Origin: Thalassolituus marinus
GTDB lineage: Bacteria; Pseudomonadota; Gammaproteobacteria; Pseudomonadales; Oceanobacteraceae
DNA length: 64,000 nucleotides
Assembly: GCF_020320395.1 (NCBI RefSeq)
Contig: NZ_JAEDAH010000020.1
Coordinates: 1 to 64,000 of the forward strand
Direction: 5' to 3'
The notes under the pieces were generated by a model. The model saw nothing but the letters and a program-made list of their open reading frames with translations, did no database searches and was not told the DNA's origin. Positions 24,907 through 33,426 of the stretch are shown piece after piece (the stretch's first letter is position 1; each line of letters begins with the position of its first letter). Made by a program: the position numbers and the translations under genes.

Positions 24907-25492
24907 GTGCCGGCGCTGGCGTTGCCTGCGATGAAGTGCAGGAGCTGGCGTTGATGTGTAGGAGCTGGCGTTGCCTGCGATGTCGTGCAGGAGCTGGCGT
25001 TGCCTGCGATGTCGTGTAGGAGCTGGCCATAGCTGCGTTAATCTGTAGGAGCTGGCGTTGCCTGCGATGTCGTGTAGGAGCTGGCGTTGCCTGTGATGTC
25101 GTGCAGGAGCTGGCGTTGCCTGCGATGTCGTGCAGGAGCTGGCCATAGCTGCGTTAATCTGTAGGAGCTGGCGTTGCCTGCGATGTCGTGCAGGAGCTGG
25201 CGTTGCCTGCGATGTCGTGTAGGCGCTGGCGTTGCCTGCGATGAAGTGCAAGAGCTGGCGTTGCCTGCGATGGCGTGTAGGCGCTGGCGTTGCCTGCGAT
25301 GTCGTGCAGGAGCTGGCGTTGCCTGCGATGTCGTGCAGGAGCTGGCCATAGCTGCGTTAATCTGTAGGAGCTGGCGTTGCCTGCGATGTCGTGTAGGAGC
25401 TGGCGTTGCCTGCGATGAAGTGCAAGAGCTGACGATAGCTGCGTTAATCTGTAGGAGCTGGCGTTGCCTGCGATGGCGGGCGCAGCACGCCC
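24907..25492. repeat. Tandem array of ~20 REP-derived 29/30-bp modules
   Basis: The repeat unit starts GTGCAGGAGCTGGCG and continues TTGCCTGCGATGTC (29 bp). About 20 head-to-tail units fill 24907-25475, with unit types A (29 bp), B (30 bp, containing CATAGCTGCGTTAATC) and variants ending ATGAA or ATGGC. B recurs after every few A units, giving a higher-order period. The last unit (from 25451) runs into GGGCGCAGCACGCCC, the tail also found in the REP element at 45385-45428. There are no spacers and no cas genes. Apparent open frames across it are periodic artefacts. Confidence 0.93.
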
Positions 25493-25587
25493 TTATGCGG
25501 CGTTGCATCTGGTAATCACCGAACAACCAAACTATTCCTATTCACAGTTGTGTCAGTATACTCGGGCTATAAACACGAGGACACGGA

Positions 25588-26499
25588 ATGCCAATCCCGG
25601 ATTATCAAACCTTAATGCGCCCGATGCTCGAAGCATTGGACATGGGGCCAATGTCGTTACGCCAACTGGTTGATTGCCTCAGCGACCTGTACAACCTCAC
25701 CGAAGAAGAACGCAAGCTGCTCACACCAAGCAAACGCAGCCCGCTGATGTACAACCGGGTGGCCTGGGCCGCTACCTACCTGCGTAAAGCAGGCTTGGTA
25801 GAAAGCCCCAAACGCGGTATCAACGAGCTGACGGCCATGGGCAAAAAGGCGCTGATTGAATGCCCGGAAAAGATAGATAACCGCTACCTGCGCCAGTTTG
25901 AAAGCTTTCAACAATTTCAATCTATCGATCGTGATACAGCACCAATCGCAGAAGAAGCCGTACAGCCGGATTCCGAGCTGGACCCAACAGAGCGTTTAGA
26001 AGCGGCTCACCTTGAACTGCAGACGAGTCTGGCAGAAGACGTTCTCGATCTGGTCAAAAAACAAACCCCGCAATTCTTTGAAGTGCTGGTCGTGCAGATG
26101 ATGCAAGCCATGGGCTATGGCGGCTGGAGTAAGGACTCAGGCAGTGCAACCCAGTATACTGGCGACGGCGGTATCGACGGCATCATCAACGAAGATCCGC
26201 TCGGGCTGGAAACCATCTACCTGCAGGCCAAACGCTACACCGATGCCGTGGTAGGCCGCCCGGATATTCAGGCTTTTGTCGGCGCACTGGAAATGAACCG
26301 CGCGCGCAAAGGCGTGTTTATCACCACCAGTCGTTTCAGCCGCGATGCGCTGGATTACGTATCACTCATCGAGAAAAAGGTAGTACTGATTGATGGCAAA
26401 CAACTGGCGGAACTTATGATCAAACACAACCTGGGCGTCAGCGTAAAAGAAACGTATCAGGTGAAAGCGATAGACTCGGACTATTTTGCAGACGATTGA
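25588..26499 (+). CDS. mrr: Mrr-family restriction endonuclease
   Basis: A 303-residue type IV-like restriction enzyme. The N-terminal Mrr_N winged helix covers residues 1-90 (MPIPDYQTLMRPMLEAL, YNRVAWAATYLRKAGLVESPKRG). The C-terminal Mrr catalytic PD-(D/E)xK domain holds TPQFFEVLVVQMMQAMGYGG, GDGGIDGIINEDPLGLETIYLQAKRY (D...QxK core) and VGALEMNRARKGVFITTSRFS. Mrr enzymes cut methylated or foreign DNA. GAGGA precedes the ATG. It lies between the REP array and hsdM, so it opens the defence island; a 108-base gap separates it from hsdM. Confidence 0.93.
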   Translation: MPIPDYQTLMRPMLEALDMGPMSLRQLVDCLSDLYNLTEEERKLLTPSKRSPLMYNRVAWAATYLRKAGLVESPKRGINELTAMGKKALIECPEKIDNRYLRQFESFQQFQSIDRDTAPIAEEAVQPDSELDPTERLEAAHLELQTSLAEDVLDLVKKQTPQFFEVLVVQMMQAMGYGGWSKDSGSATQYTGDGGIDGIINEDPLGLETIYLQAKRYTDAVVGRPDIQAFVGALEMNRARKGVFITTSRFSRDALDYVSLIEKKVVLIDGKQLAELMIKHNLGVSVKETYQVKAIDSDYFADD

Positions 26500-26607
26500 G
26501 TGCAGAAGATTAAGCGCAGAAGACTGAGTACCGGTCATTTGTCTGCATATTCGCGAAACAACATTTGAAAGCGTGGATGCAATTCCACGATAACGAAGGA
26601 ACACCCC

Positions 26608-28260
26608 ATGGCACGCAAGCCTGCTGAAAAGAAAGAATCGGCCAAAAACAAAAAAGAAAAAAGCTTCGAGCAAACCCTGTGGGCCACCGCCGACAAACTG
26701 CGTGGCTCGGTGGAATCGTCGGAATACAAGCATGTGGTGCTGTCGCTCATCTTCCTGAAATTTATCAGCGATAAATTCGAGCAACGCAAACAGCAGATGA
26801 TTGACGAAGGGCAGGGTGATTACGTCGATATGGTCGAGTTCTACACCATGGCCAACACCTTCTACCTGCCAGAAGACGCGCGCTGGGACTACATTGCCAA
26901 AAACGCCAAGCAGGATGACATCGCCGTTAAGATCGACACCGCCCTGCACACCGTCGAGAAAAACAACAAAGCCCTGCGCGGCGCACTGCCAGATAACTAC
27001 TTTTCACGCTTAGGGCTGGATGCCAGCAAACTCGCCGCCCTGATCGACGCCATCAACAACATCGACACCATTGTTGGTGAAGAAGGCTCAGCAAGTGAAA
27101 CCGACATAGTCGGGCGTGTTTATGAATACTTCCTCGGCAACTTTGCCGCGACAGAAGGCAAAGGCGGTGGCGAGTTCTACACGCCCAAGTGCGTGGTCAA
27201 CCTACTGGCCGAAATGATCGAACCCTATCACGGCAAAATCTACGACCCGTGCTGCGGCTCCGGCGGTATGTTCGTGCAGTCGGTCAAATTTGTTGAAAAC
27301 CATCAGGGCAGCAAAAAAGACATCTCCATCTACGGTCAGGAACAAACCAGCACCACCTACAAGCTGGCCAAGATGAACCTCGCGATCCGCGGTATCAGCG
27401 CCAACCTCGGCGACGTACCCGCCGACACCTTTTTTAAAGACCAGCACCCGGATTTAAAAGCCGACTTTATCATCGCCAACCCACCGTTCAACTTAAAAGA
27501 ATGGCGCGGCCCGGATGAACTCACCAACGACCCACGCTGGGCCGGATACGAAACCCCGCCCACCGGCAACGCCAACTACGGCTGGATACTGCATATGATC
27601 AGCAAACTCAGCGACAACGGCGTCGCGGGCTTTGTACTGGCCAACGGCTCCATGAGTACCAACACCAAAGGCGAAGGTGAAATCCGCAAACAGATCATCG
27701 ACAACGATCTGGTCGACTGCATGATCGCCCTTCCGGGGCAGCTGTTCTACACCACCCAGATACCTGTATGCCTGTGGTTCTTAACCAAAAATAAAAAGGC
27801 ACAGACCTTCAGTGACGGGCGCAAACAACACCGCAACCGCGAAGGCGAAACCCTGTTTATCGACGCCCGCAATATGGGCAGCATGATCAGCCGCATACAC
27901 AAAGAACTGACCGCTGACGATATTGCCGACATCGCGCGGACGTATCATCTGTGGAGGGGGGAGTCAGTTGGCGAGTCAGACGTCAGACGTCCGACGTCCG
28001 ACGTGGAAACACAGACGTCAGACTCATACACCGACATCCCCGGCTTCTGCCGCAGTGCCTCATTAGACGACATCAAAGCCAACGACTACGTCCTCACACC
28101 GGGCCGCTACGTCGGCGCGGCTGAAATCGAAGACGAAGGCGAACTGTTTGAAGAAAAAATGCAGCAACTCACCCAAACACTGTTCCAGCAGATGGCGGAA
28201 GCACAGCAGCTGGATACTGTGATTAAACAGAACCTGAAGGGGCTGGGTTATGGGGAGTGA
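26608..28260 (+). CDS. hsdM: Type I restriction-modification methyltransferase subunit HsdM
   Basis: A 550-residue N6-adenine methyltransferase subunit. The N-terminal HsdM_N helical domain (KSFEQTLWATADKLRGSVESSEYKHVVLSLIFLKFISDKFE) is followed by the catalytic domain, with GGGEFYTPKCVVNLLAEM near 190, SAM motif I DPCCGSGGMFVQSV near 213 and catalytic NPPFN near 290. Residues about 455-475 (GESDVRRPTSDVETQTSDS) are a low-complexity insertion encoded by a 7-bp tandem repeat just before the C-terminal helices. Its stop overlaps the hsdS start by 11 bases. It methylates host sites together with HsdS. Confidence 0.96.
   Translation: MARKPAEKKESAKNKKEKSFEQTLWATADKLRGSVESSEYKHVVLSLIFLKFISDKFEQRKQQMIDEGQGDYVDMVEFYTMANTFYLPEDARWDYIAKNAKQDDIAVKIDTALHTVEKNNKALRGALPDNYFSRLGLDASKLAALIDAINNIDTIVGEEGSASETDIVGRVYEYFLGNFAATEGKGGGEFYTPKCVVNLLAEMIEPYHGKIYDPCCGSGGMFVQSVKFVENHQGSKKDISIYGQEQTSTTYKLAKMNLAIRGISANLGDVPADTFFKDQHPDLKADFIIANPPFNLKEWRGPDELTNDPRWAGYETPPTGNANYGWILHMISKLSDNGVAGFVLANGSMSTNTKGEGEIRKQIIDNDLVDCMIALPGQLFYTTQIPVCLWFLTKNKKAQTFSDGRKQHRNREGETLFIDARNMGSMISRIHKELTADDIADIARTYHLWRGESVGESDVRRPTSDVETQTSDSYTDIPGFCRSASLDDIKANDYVLTPGRYVGAAEIEDEGELFEEKMQQLTQTLFQQMAEAQQLDTVIKQNLKGLGYGE
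27977..28025 (+). repeat. Heptamer repeat inside hsdM
   Basis: Seven 7-bp units: CAGACGT twice, CCGACGT twice, GGAAACA, CAGACGT, CAGACTC. It stays in frame in the present allele (49 bp plus context). It creates several GACGTC palindromes and encodes the S-D-V/T-S-D-rich insertion. Confidence 0.85.
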
Positions 28261-29743
28261 ATCTACCATTTTTACCGTAGAAGAGCTGGTCAAAGCCGGT
28301 ATTCTAGAGCGGCCGATGGATGGAAATCACGGTGGTATCCACCCTAAAAGCAGCGATTATGTACCGGTTGGCATTCCCTTTGTAATGGCTTCAGATTTGG
28401 TGAATGGAGAAGTTGATACAAGAGGGTGTAAATTCATTTCAGCTGAGCAAGCCGCTTGCCTGAAGAAAGGATTCTCCAAGACTGGAGATGTTCTTCTTTC
28501 GCATAAGGCTACCATTGGGAGAACGGCAATAGTTGGTGAAATCGAAAGCGAGTTCATCATGTTGACACCACAGGTAACCTACTACCGAATCAAAGACCCT
28601 GAGCGATTAAACAACAAATATCTCCGTTATTATTTTGATTCATTAGAGTTTCAGAACCTGTTTAATCAGTGGGCTGGAGGTGGGTCAACTAGAGCTTACT
28701 TAGGCATAACTGGCCAGCTCAAATTTCCTGTAGCTTTGCCTGATATGCGTACACAGCTATTTATTGCTGATGTTCTTGGCACCCTCGACAACAAAATCGC
28801 CCTTAACCGCCAGATCAACACCACCCTCGAATCCATGGCGCAGGCGCTATTTAAAAGCTGGTTTGTGGATTTTGACCCGGTGATCGACAACGCCCTGGCC
28901 GCCGGCAACGAAATCCCGGACGCCTTGCAAAAAAGAGCCGCCGCCCGTGCCGCCAGACGCGAAGCGCTGCGCCAGCAGACCAGCAAAACCACGGGGGCCA
29001 CCGACGCCGCCAGCTCAGAACAGGCCCTGCCTGAAACTGGTCTATCAGACCAGCGCCTGCCGAGTGAGATACAACAACGCTTCCCTGACCGGTTTGTATT
29101 CACCGAAGAAATGGGCTGGGTGCCAGAGGGGTGGGGGGTCAAACCGCTCAGCTCAATAATTGAGTTGATTGGTGGAGGTACTCCCAAAACTTCAGTTGAG
29201 GAATATTGGGGCGGAGATATTCCGTGGTTCTCTGTCGTAGATGCACCAAACCCCAGCGATGTGTTTGTTCTTTATACCGAAAAGTCGATCACCCAGTCTG
29301 GCCTTGATAACTCATCTGCGAAATTATTGCGCAAGGGAACAACAATTATCAGTGCACGGGGCACCGTTGGAAAATGTGCTGTGGTTTCGCGTCCGATGGC
29401 GATGAATCAGTCTTGTTATGGACTGGTTGGTGCAAATGGCAATGCCGACTTTTTCACTTACTACATGGTTCTGCGAAAAGTTCACGAACTCCAGCAGAGA
29501 AGTCACGGCTCGGTATTTAGCACAATTACAAGAGATACATTTAAGGGGCTTAATGTTGCTGACTGCTCTGCATTGCTAACTCAGAAGTTTGATGCGCAGA
29601 TCGAATCCTACATGGGTCGTATTTTATGCAATCTTGAGCAGATACAGGTTTTAACCAACCTCCGCGACTCCCTTCTCCCCAAACTCCTGTCCGGCCAGAT
29701 CACCATTCCGGATGCCGAGCAGCAACTGGCCGAGGTGTTGTAA
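28250..29743 (+). CDS. hsdS: Type I restriction-modification specificity subunit HsdS
   Basis: A 497-residue specificity subunit with two target-recognition domains. TRD1 covers about residues 5-175 (GIPFVMASDLVNG...TGDVLLSHKATIGRTAIV...GSTRAYLGITGQLKFPVALP). The central conserved helix is ALNRQINTTLESMAQALFKSWFVDFDPVIDNALAAGNEIPDALQKRAAARA. TRD2 follows (GWGVKPLSSIIELIGGGTPKTSVEEYWGGDIPWFSVVDA...TIISARGTVGKCAVV). The C-terminal helix NLRDSLLPKLLSGQI ends it. TRD-encoding DNA is visibly more A/T-rich than the conserved segments, which suggests domain exchange. HsdS sets the sequence recognised by HsdM and HsdR. Confidence 0.96.
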   Translation: MGSESTIFTVEELVKAGILERPMDGNHGGIHPKSSDYVPVGIPFVMASDLVNGEVDTRGCKFISAEQAACLKKGFSKTGDVLLSHKATIGRTAIVGEIESEFIMLTPQVTYYRIKDPERLNNKYLRYYFDSLEFQNLFNQWAGGGSTRAYLGITGQLKFPVALPDMRTQLFIADVLGTLDNKIALNRQINTTLESMAQALFKSWFVDFDPVIDNALAAGNEIPDALQKRAAARAARREALRQQTSKTTGATDAASSEQALPETGLSDQRLPSEIQQRFPDRFVFTEEMGWVPEGWGVKPLSSIIELIGGGTPKTSVEEYWGGDIPWFSVVDAPNPSDVFVLYTEKSITQSGLDNSSAKLLRKGTTIISARGTVGKCAVVSRPMAMNQSCYGLVGANGNADFFTYYMVLRKVHELQQRSHGSVFSTITRDTFKGLNVADCSALLTQKFDAQIESYMGRILCNLEQIQVLTNLRDSLLPKLLSGQITIPDAEQQLAEVL

Positions 29744-29775
29744 GCCATGATGATTCTCAGGGACGAGACGTTCGT

Positions 29776-31032
29776 ATGACCGAACCTTCTCAACGTTTAT
29801 TGATAGCGGTTGTCGGCTCGGCCAGCAATTCACTGCCTGAAAGCCAGAAGCAACTAGCCCTTGAGGTCGGCCAGCAGGTGGTTGATTCCGGCTGTCGGCT
29901 GATTTGCGGTGGTATGGGTGGGGTAATGATGTACGCCGCTCAGGGCGCGCATCAGTCGGTTCATTATTGCCCCGGCGATGTGATTGGTGTGTTGCCGTCA
30001 TACCAAAAAACCGAGGCGAACCCTTTTATTGATATTGCCCTGCCCACCGGGTTGGGTGTGGCCCGCAATGCGGTGCTGATGGCGGCCTGTGATGCGGTGA
30101 TCGCACTCGACGGTGGCTCTGGCACCTTGTCTGAGATTGCTTTGGCCTGGCAGATGCAGAAGCCGATTGCCTGCATTGGTGATCATGGCTGGCATCAGCG
30201 CCTTGATTCTCTGACGCTGGATCAGCGCCGGGACGATACCATCTGTGTGCTCGATTCATTGGCTGATTTACAGCAATTTCTCTCTCAGTTGCTCGACCGT
30301 GAGCATAACGCCTATTCGGGCATACAGCTCAGTGGTGCTGGCCGTAAGCCAGCTGAATCGCTGCGGGCACTGAAGCACTATCTACAGCAGAGTTTTTCTG
30401 AGCAGGGTTTTTCTGAGCAGGTCCGGGAACAGGGTCATACGTTTGAGCTGCTGGGGCAGGGCTCTGAGGGGGCGGTGTTTGCTTACGGCCCGACGATTTT
30501 TAAAGTCTTTTATCGCAGCGATTTCACCATGTTGCTGTTTACGCATCTGAGCCAGATTTCTCAGCGCCTGCATTCGGCAGGTGTCGATGATTATTCACCG
30601 GTGCCGTGTTTCGCTGTGCATAAAGGCGAGTATCTGGTTGTTAGCTATCCGCGTTTTGAGTCTGTGCCTTATCGCGGTGGTGAGTCTGCTCGCATGGTTA
30701 ACTTTTTGCGCGCTATGCATCGGGCCGGTGTCTGCCTGAGTAATGTGAAAGCCGAGAACTTCCGCACCGATGCTAACGGTAATCTGGTGTTTATTGATAT
30801 TGGCCGCGATCTGATGCCGTTCAGCGATGTGATGTTTCTGAGTATGTGTAAGCGGGCCTTTTTAACCGTGCATTTCAGTCAGCACCCTGCGTTTAAAACC
30901 ATGTGCAGTTACACCAATGATCACGAGGGTTTTCTGCCAGTGACTGATCATGTCGGCAATGATCTGAGCGCAGAGCAGGTTATGAATTTATTCGGCGGGT
31001 TTTATCAGGAGGTACGCCGTGGTTGTGAATGA
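29776..31032 (+). CDS. SLOG (TIGR00725/LOG-like) domain fused to a protein-kinase-like domain
   Basis: A 418-residue two-domain protein. Residues 1-175 form a Rossmann-type SLOG domain of the TIGR00725 kind: CGGMGGVMMYAAQGAH at 44-59 and GGSGTLSEIALAW at 113-125, which bind nucleotide phosphates. Residues about 222-400 look kinase-like: glycine loop GQGSEG at 227-232, a candidate ATP lysine K243 (IFKVF), HRAGVCLSNVKAEN at 315-328 in place of HxDxxxxN, and FIDIGRDL with D341 as the metal aspartate. A 15-bp duplication encodes SFSEQGFSEQ in the linker. It is the first of five cassette genes between hsdS and hsdR, 32 bases after hsdS. Its role is not known; nucleotide sensing or phosphotransfer is inferred. 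Confidence 0.75.
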   Translation: MTEPSQRLLIAVVGSASNSLPESQKQLALEVGQQVVDSGCRLICGGMGGVMMYAAQGAHQSVHYCPGDVIGVLPSYQKTEANPFIDIALPTGLGVARNAVLMAACDAVIALDGGSGTLSEIALAWQMQKPIACIGDHGWHQRLDSLTLDQRRDDTICVLDSLADLQQFLSQLLDREHNAYSGIQLSGAGRKPAESLRALKHYLQQSFSEQGFSEQVREQGHTFELLGQGSEGAVFAYGPTIFKVFYRSDFTMLLFTHLSQISQRLHSAGVDDYSPVPCFAVHKGEYLVVSYPRFESVPYRGGESARMVNFLRAMHRAGVCLSNVKAENFRTDANGNLVFIDIGRDLMPFSDVMFLSMCKRAFLTVHFSQHPAFKTMCSYTNDHEGFLPVTDHVGNDLSAEQVMNLFGGFYQEVRRGCE

Positions 31033-31945
31033 GTCTGGCATTGGTCATGGCATTAGTCATGGGATTGATCAGTTGGATTTCAGCGCCTACCTGAAGGACC
31101 TTGCCGCTTTGATTGCTATGGAGTCGGTCAGCGGTCACGCGCAGGGCAACGCTGCGGTAATCACCTTCTTGCAGCAGCGATTGGCGGCCATCGGGTTTGA
31201 GGTAGAGATACATGGCGCAGAACAGACAGACCAGCCGCTGATTATCGCCCGATGGGTGAAGGGTTCAGGCCCGGTGCTGGTGATGTATAACCACTACGAT
31301 GTCGAGGCCATTGCTGAGTCTGAGCAGTGGTTGTCAGAGCCCTTTACTCTGACTGCGCGTGATGAGCGTTTATGGGCGCGTGGCATTGCTGATAATAAGG
31401 CGGTGCTGCTGGCGCGGTTAGCGGTGCTAGAGGCTCGTATTGAGCAGGGCGAGCCGCTGCCTGATCTGGTGTGGCTGATTCAGGGTGAAGAAGAAGTCGG
31501 TTCGCCTGTCGCTCATGAATTAATGCCCGATATTCTGGGGTCGTTGAATGCGTTTATCTGTCTTGAAGAAACGGGCTATGTGCGCGACGGCGTGCCGCTG
31601 ATTTTTTATCGCACACCAACAAACGCAGCCGAATCTGGCCTGGCCGCTAATGAGTTACTCTCATCGTTAAATTCCGCGCTGTATGCCGGTGCCGGGCGCT
31701 TCGAGAATCGTACCCTGAGCAAATTCGGGCCATGCCCTATGGTCAGCAATCTGCCAGCGGGGGCGTTCTACCTGGGGTTTGGGCCGAATGATTATCAGGC
31801 CCGCATTCACCGTGATAACGAGTCAATGAGCGATACGTTACTGCAACAGTATCTCTCTGTGTTCGACGATTTTCTCGACTGGACGATCAACACAATGACT
31901 CATACCGGAATCTGCTCCGGCACTTGCAACGAATGTGTGGCGTAA
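31019..31945 (+). CDS. M20-family zinc peptidase, short form with Cys tail
   Basis: A 308-residue M20 metallopeptidase or amidohydrolase. The dinuclear zinc ligands are intact: H92 and D94 (NHYDVEA), D125 (RGIADNK), E157/E158 (GEEEVGS), E183 (CLEET) and H264 (IHRDNES). At ~308 residues it is shorter than typical 400-450-residue M20 enzymes, so the lid/dimerisation domain is reduced. GTG start with AGGAGG six bases upstream, overlapping the SLOG gene by 14 bases. The N-terminus has a repeated GIGHGISHGID stretch. The C-terminus ends with a C-x3-C-x2-C tail (C299, C303, C306) in the overlap with the next gene. It probably hydrolyses an amide or peptide bond in the cassette product (inferred). 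Confidence 0.85.
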   Translation: MVVNESGIGHGISHGIDQLDFSAYLKDLAALIAMESVSGHAQGNAAVITFLQQRLAAIGFEVEIHGAEQTDQPLIIARWVKGSGPVLVMYNHYDVEAIAESEQWLSEPFTLTARDERLWARGIADNKAVLLARLAVLEARIEQGEPLPDLVWLIQGEEEVGSPVAHELMPDILGSLNAFICLEETGYVRDGVPLIFYRTPTNAAESGLAANELLSSLNSALYAGAGRFENRTLSKFGPCPMVSNLPAGAFYLGFGPNDYQARIHRDNESMSDTLLQQYLSVFDDFLDWTINTMTHTGICSGTCNECVA

Positions 31946-33426
31946 TTCTGCTGGCTGGGCCAGTCGCTGCTGAGCGTTTGCCTGAGTGCTTAGAGCGCCT
32001 GCAGCATCGCGGGCCGGATGCCAGTGACACATGGCATAACGGTGATCTGGCGATGGGCTTTGCCCGGTTAGCGATTAATGATTCAACCCCAGCCGGTGGG
32101 CAGCCGTTTATTTATGGCGATTTTGTCAGCGCCGTGAATGGTGAAATATTTAATTCGGTGCCGTTGCGCAGCCGTTACACACTGGAATTGTCGTCAGATA
32201 ACGATTGCCATGTAATTCCGGCGCTATTGCAACGGCAAGGGCTTAACGCCGTTACTGAATTGGATGGTTTTTTTGCCGGTGTTATTTATGACCAGAAGAA
32301 CCAACAAGTGTATTGCCTGCGCGACCCTCTGGGGAAAAAGCCCCTGTTTGTCGGGCGCTCGGGCAGTGAAGTATTTGTCAGCAGTGAACTGAAAGCGCTG
32401 GATCGGGTTGATGAGTTTCAGGAAGTGCCCTCGGGCGTTTGCCAATTTAACCTGTTCACAGGGGAGTTAACCCCTGTGGTGACGAATACACTGGCTGCTC
32501 AGGCTGGCATAACGATGCCGTCAGCAGAGAAGCTGAGTCACTTGCGCCACTTGTTAACGAATGCGGTGAATAAGCGCTTGCCTGTGGTGCAGGAGCCGTT
32601 TGGTGTGTTTCTCAGTGGCGGGCTGGACAGTTCGATTGTGGCGGCGCTGGTGCACGCGCAGCGCCAGAATGTGGTGTATTACACCCTATCATCAGGCGAT
32701 GCTGCTGATGAATATTACGTGCGCTTATTGGCCGACACGCTGGGCTTATCGGCATTGCGCGTTGTTCCTTTGCCGGCAGCGGATGAGTTGGATGTGCTTA
32801 TCCGCTCTCTCGTGTACACCACAGAAAGCTTTAACCCATCGCTCATCAGTAATGGGTTGTGTACTTATCTGTTGGCTCAGGCCGCGAGAAAGGATGGCCT
32901 TAAGGTTGTACTCTCCGGTGAAGGGGCTGATGAGCTGTTTGGTGGTTATCACTATTTTTCAGCGGACGGCCCCTGGTATGAAACCCGTAAACAGCTGCTC
33001 GCTGATTTACGCAATACAGAACTGCGCCGTGTCGATTTAACCTGTATGGCCCACGGCATAGAAGTCCGCTGCCCGTTTATGGATCGTGATCTTGTGACCT
33101 GGGCGATGGGGCTTTCGTATGACGATCTGTATCGACGCTCAGCGACTGAAAAACAGAATAAGCTGATCCTGCGGGCTGCGATGGAAGCCTATTTGCCCGA
33201 CGAAATTATTTGGCGCAAAAAAGTTTCGTGCGATGTGGGCAGCGGTATGCGTCAGCGGGTAGTCGGGCACCTGCGTAAACAGCACGACTCTGAACGGGAG
33301 GCATTGAAGGCAATCTGGCAGGAGCAGTTTGCTGGCCGCTATCCATCGCAGTGTGGGCATCCGTATTTTTCGGCCTACCCGGTATTTGATGATCTGATTG
33401 ACCGGCGAGGGGCTGTACACCGATGA
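31933..33426 (+). CDS. Asparagine-synthetase-like glutamine-dependent amidotransferase
   Basis: A 497-residue AsnB-like enzyme. ATG at 31933 is chosen because the N-terminal nucleophile requires MCGVI. The class II glutaminase domain (1-190) is intact: Cys2, RLAIND, NGEIFNS, RDPLGKKPLF. The synthetase domain has the PP-loop SGGLDS at 228-233 and SGEGADELFGGYHYF near 329, so ATP-dependent adenylation of a carboxylate followed by amidation is expected. It is slightly shorter than E. coli AsnB (554). Such domains make asparagine, but they also act in peptide natural products and lasso-peptide cyclisation. Overlap with the M20 gene (13 bases) and ATGA coupling to the next gene point to a pathway enzyme, not housekeeping. 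Confidence 0.87.
   Translation: MCGVILLAGPVAAERLPECLERLQHRGPDASDTWHNGDLAMGFARLAINDSTPAGGQPFIYGDFVSAVNGEIFNSVPLRSRYTLELSSDNDCHVIPALLQRQGLNAVTELDGFFAGVIYDQKNQQVYCLRDPLGKKPLFVGRSGSEVFVSSELKALDRVDEFQEVPSGVCQFNLFTGELTPVVTNTLAAQAGITMPSAEKLSHLRHLLTNAVNKRLPVVQEPFGVFLSGGLDSSIVAALVHAQRQNVVYYTLSSGDAADEYYVRLLADTLGLSALRVVPLPAADELDVLIRSLVYTTESFNPSLISNGLCTYLLAQAARKDGLKVVLSGEGADELFGGYHYFSADGPWYETRKQLLADLRNTELRRVDLTCMAHGIEVRCPFMDRDLVTWAMGLSYDDLYRRSATEKQNKLILRAAMEAYLPDEIIWRKKVSCDVGSGMRQRVVGHLRKQHDSEREALKAIWQEQFAGRYPSQCGHPYFSAYPVFDDLIDRRGAVHR

Noticed and set aside
24907-25492. CRISPR array
   Set aside because: The units are contiguous 29/30-mers without unique spacers, no cas genes are nearby, and the unit is a REP-type sequence.
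24826-25526. Repeat-rich proteins on either strand across the REP array (141, 162 and 113 residues)
   Set aside because: The frames are open only because the near-30-bp period keeps stop codons away; residues repeat mechanically (RHRRQRQLL) and there are no ribosome-binding sites.
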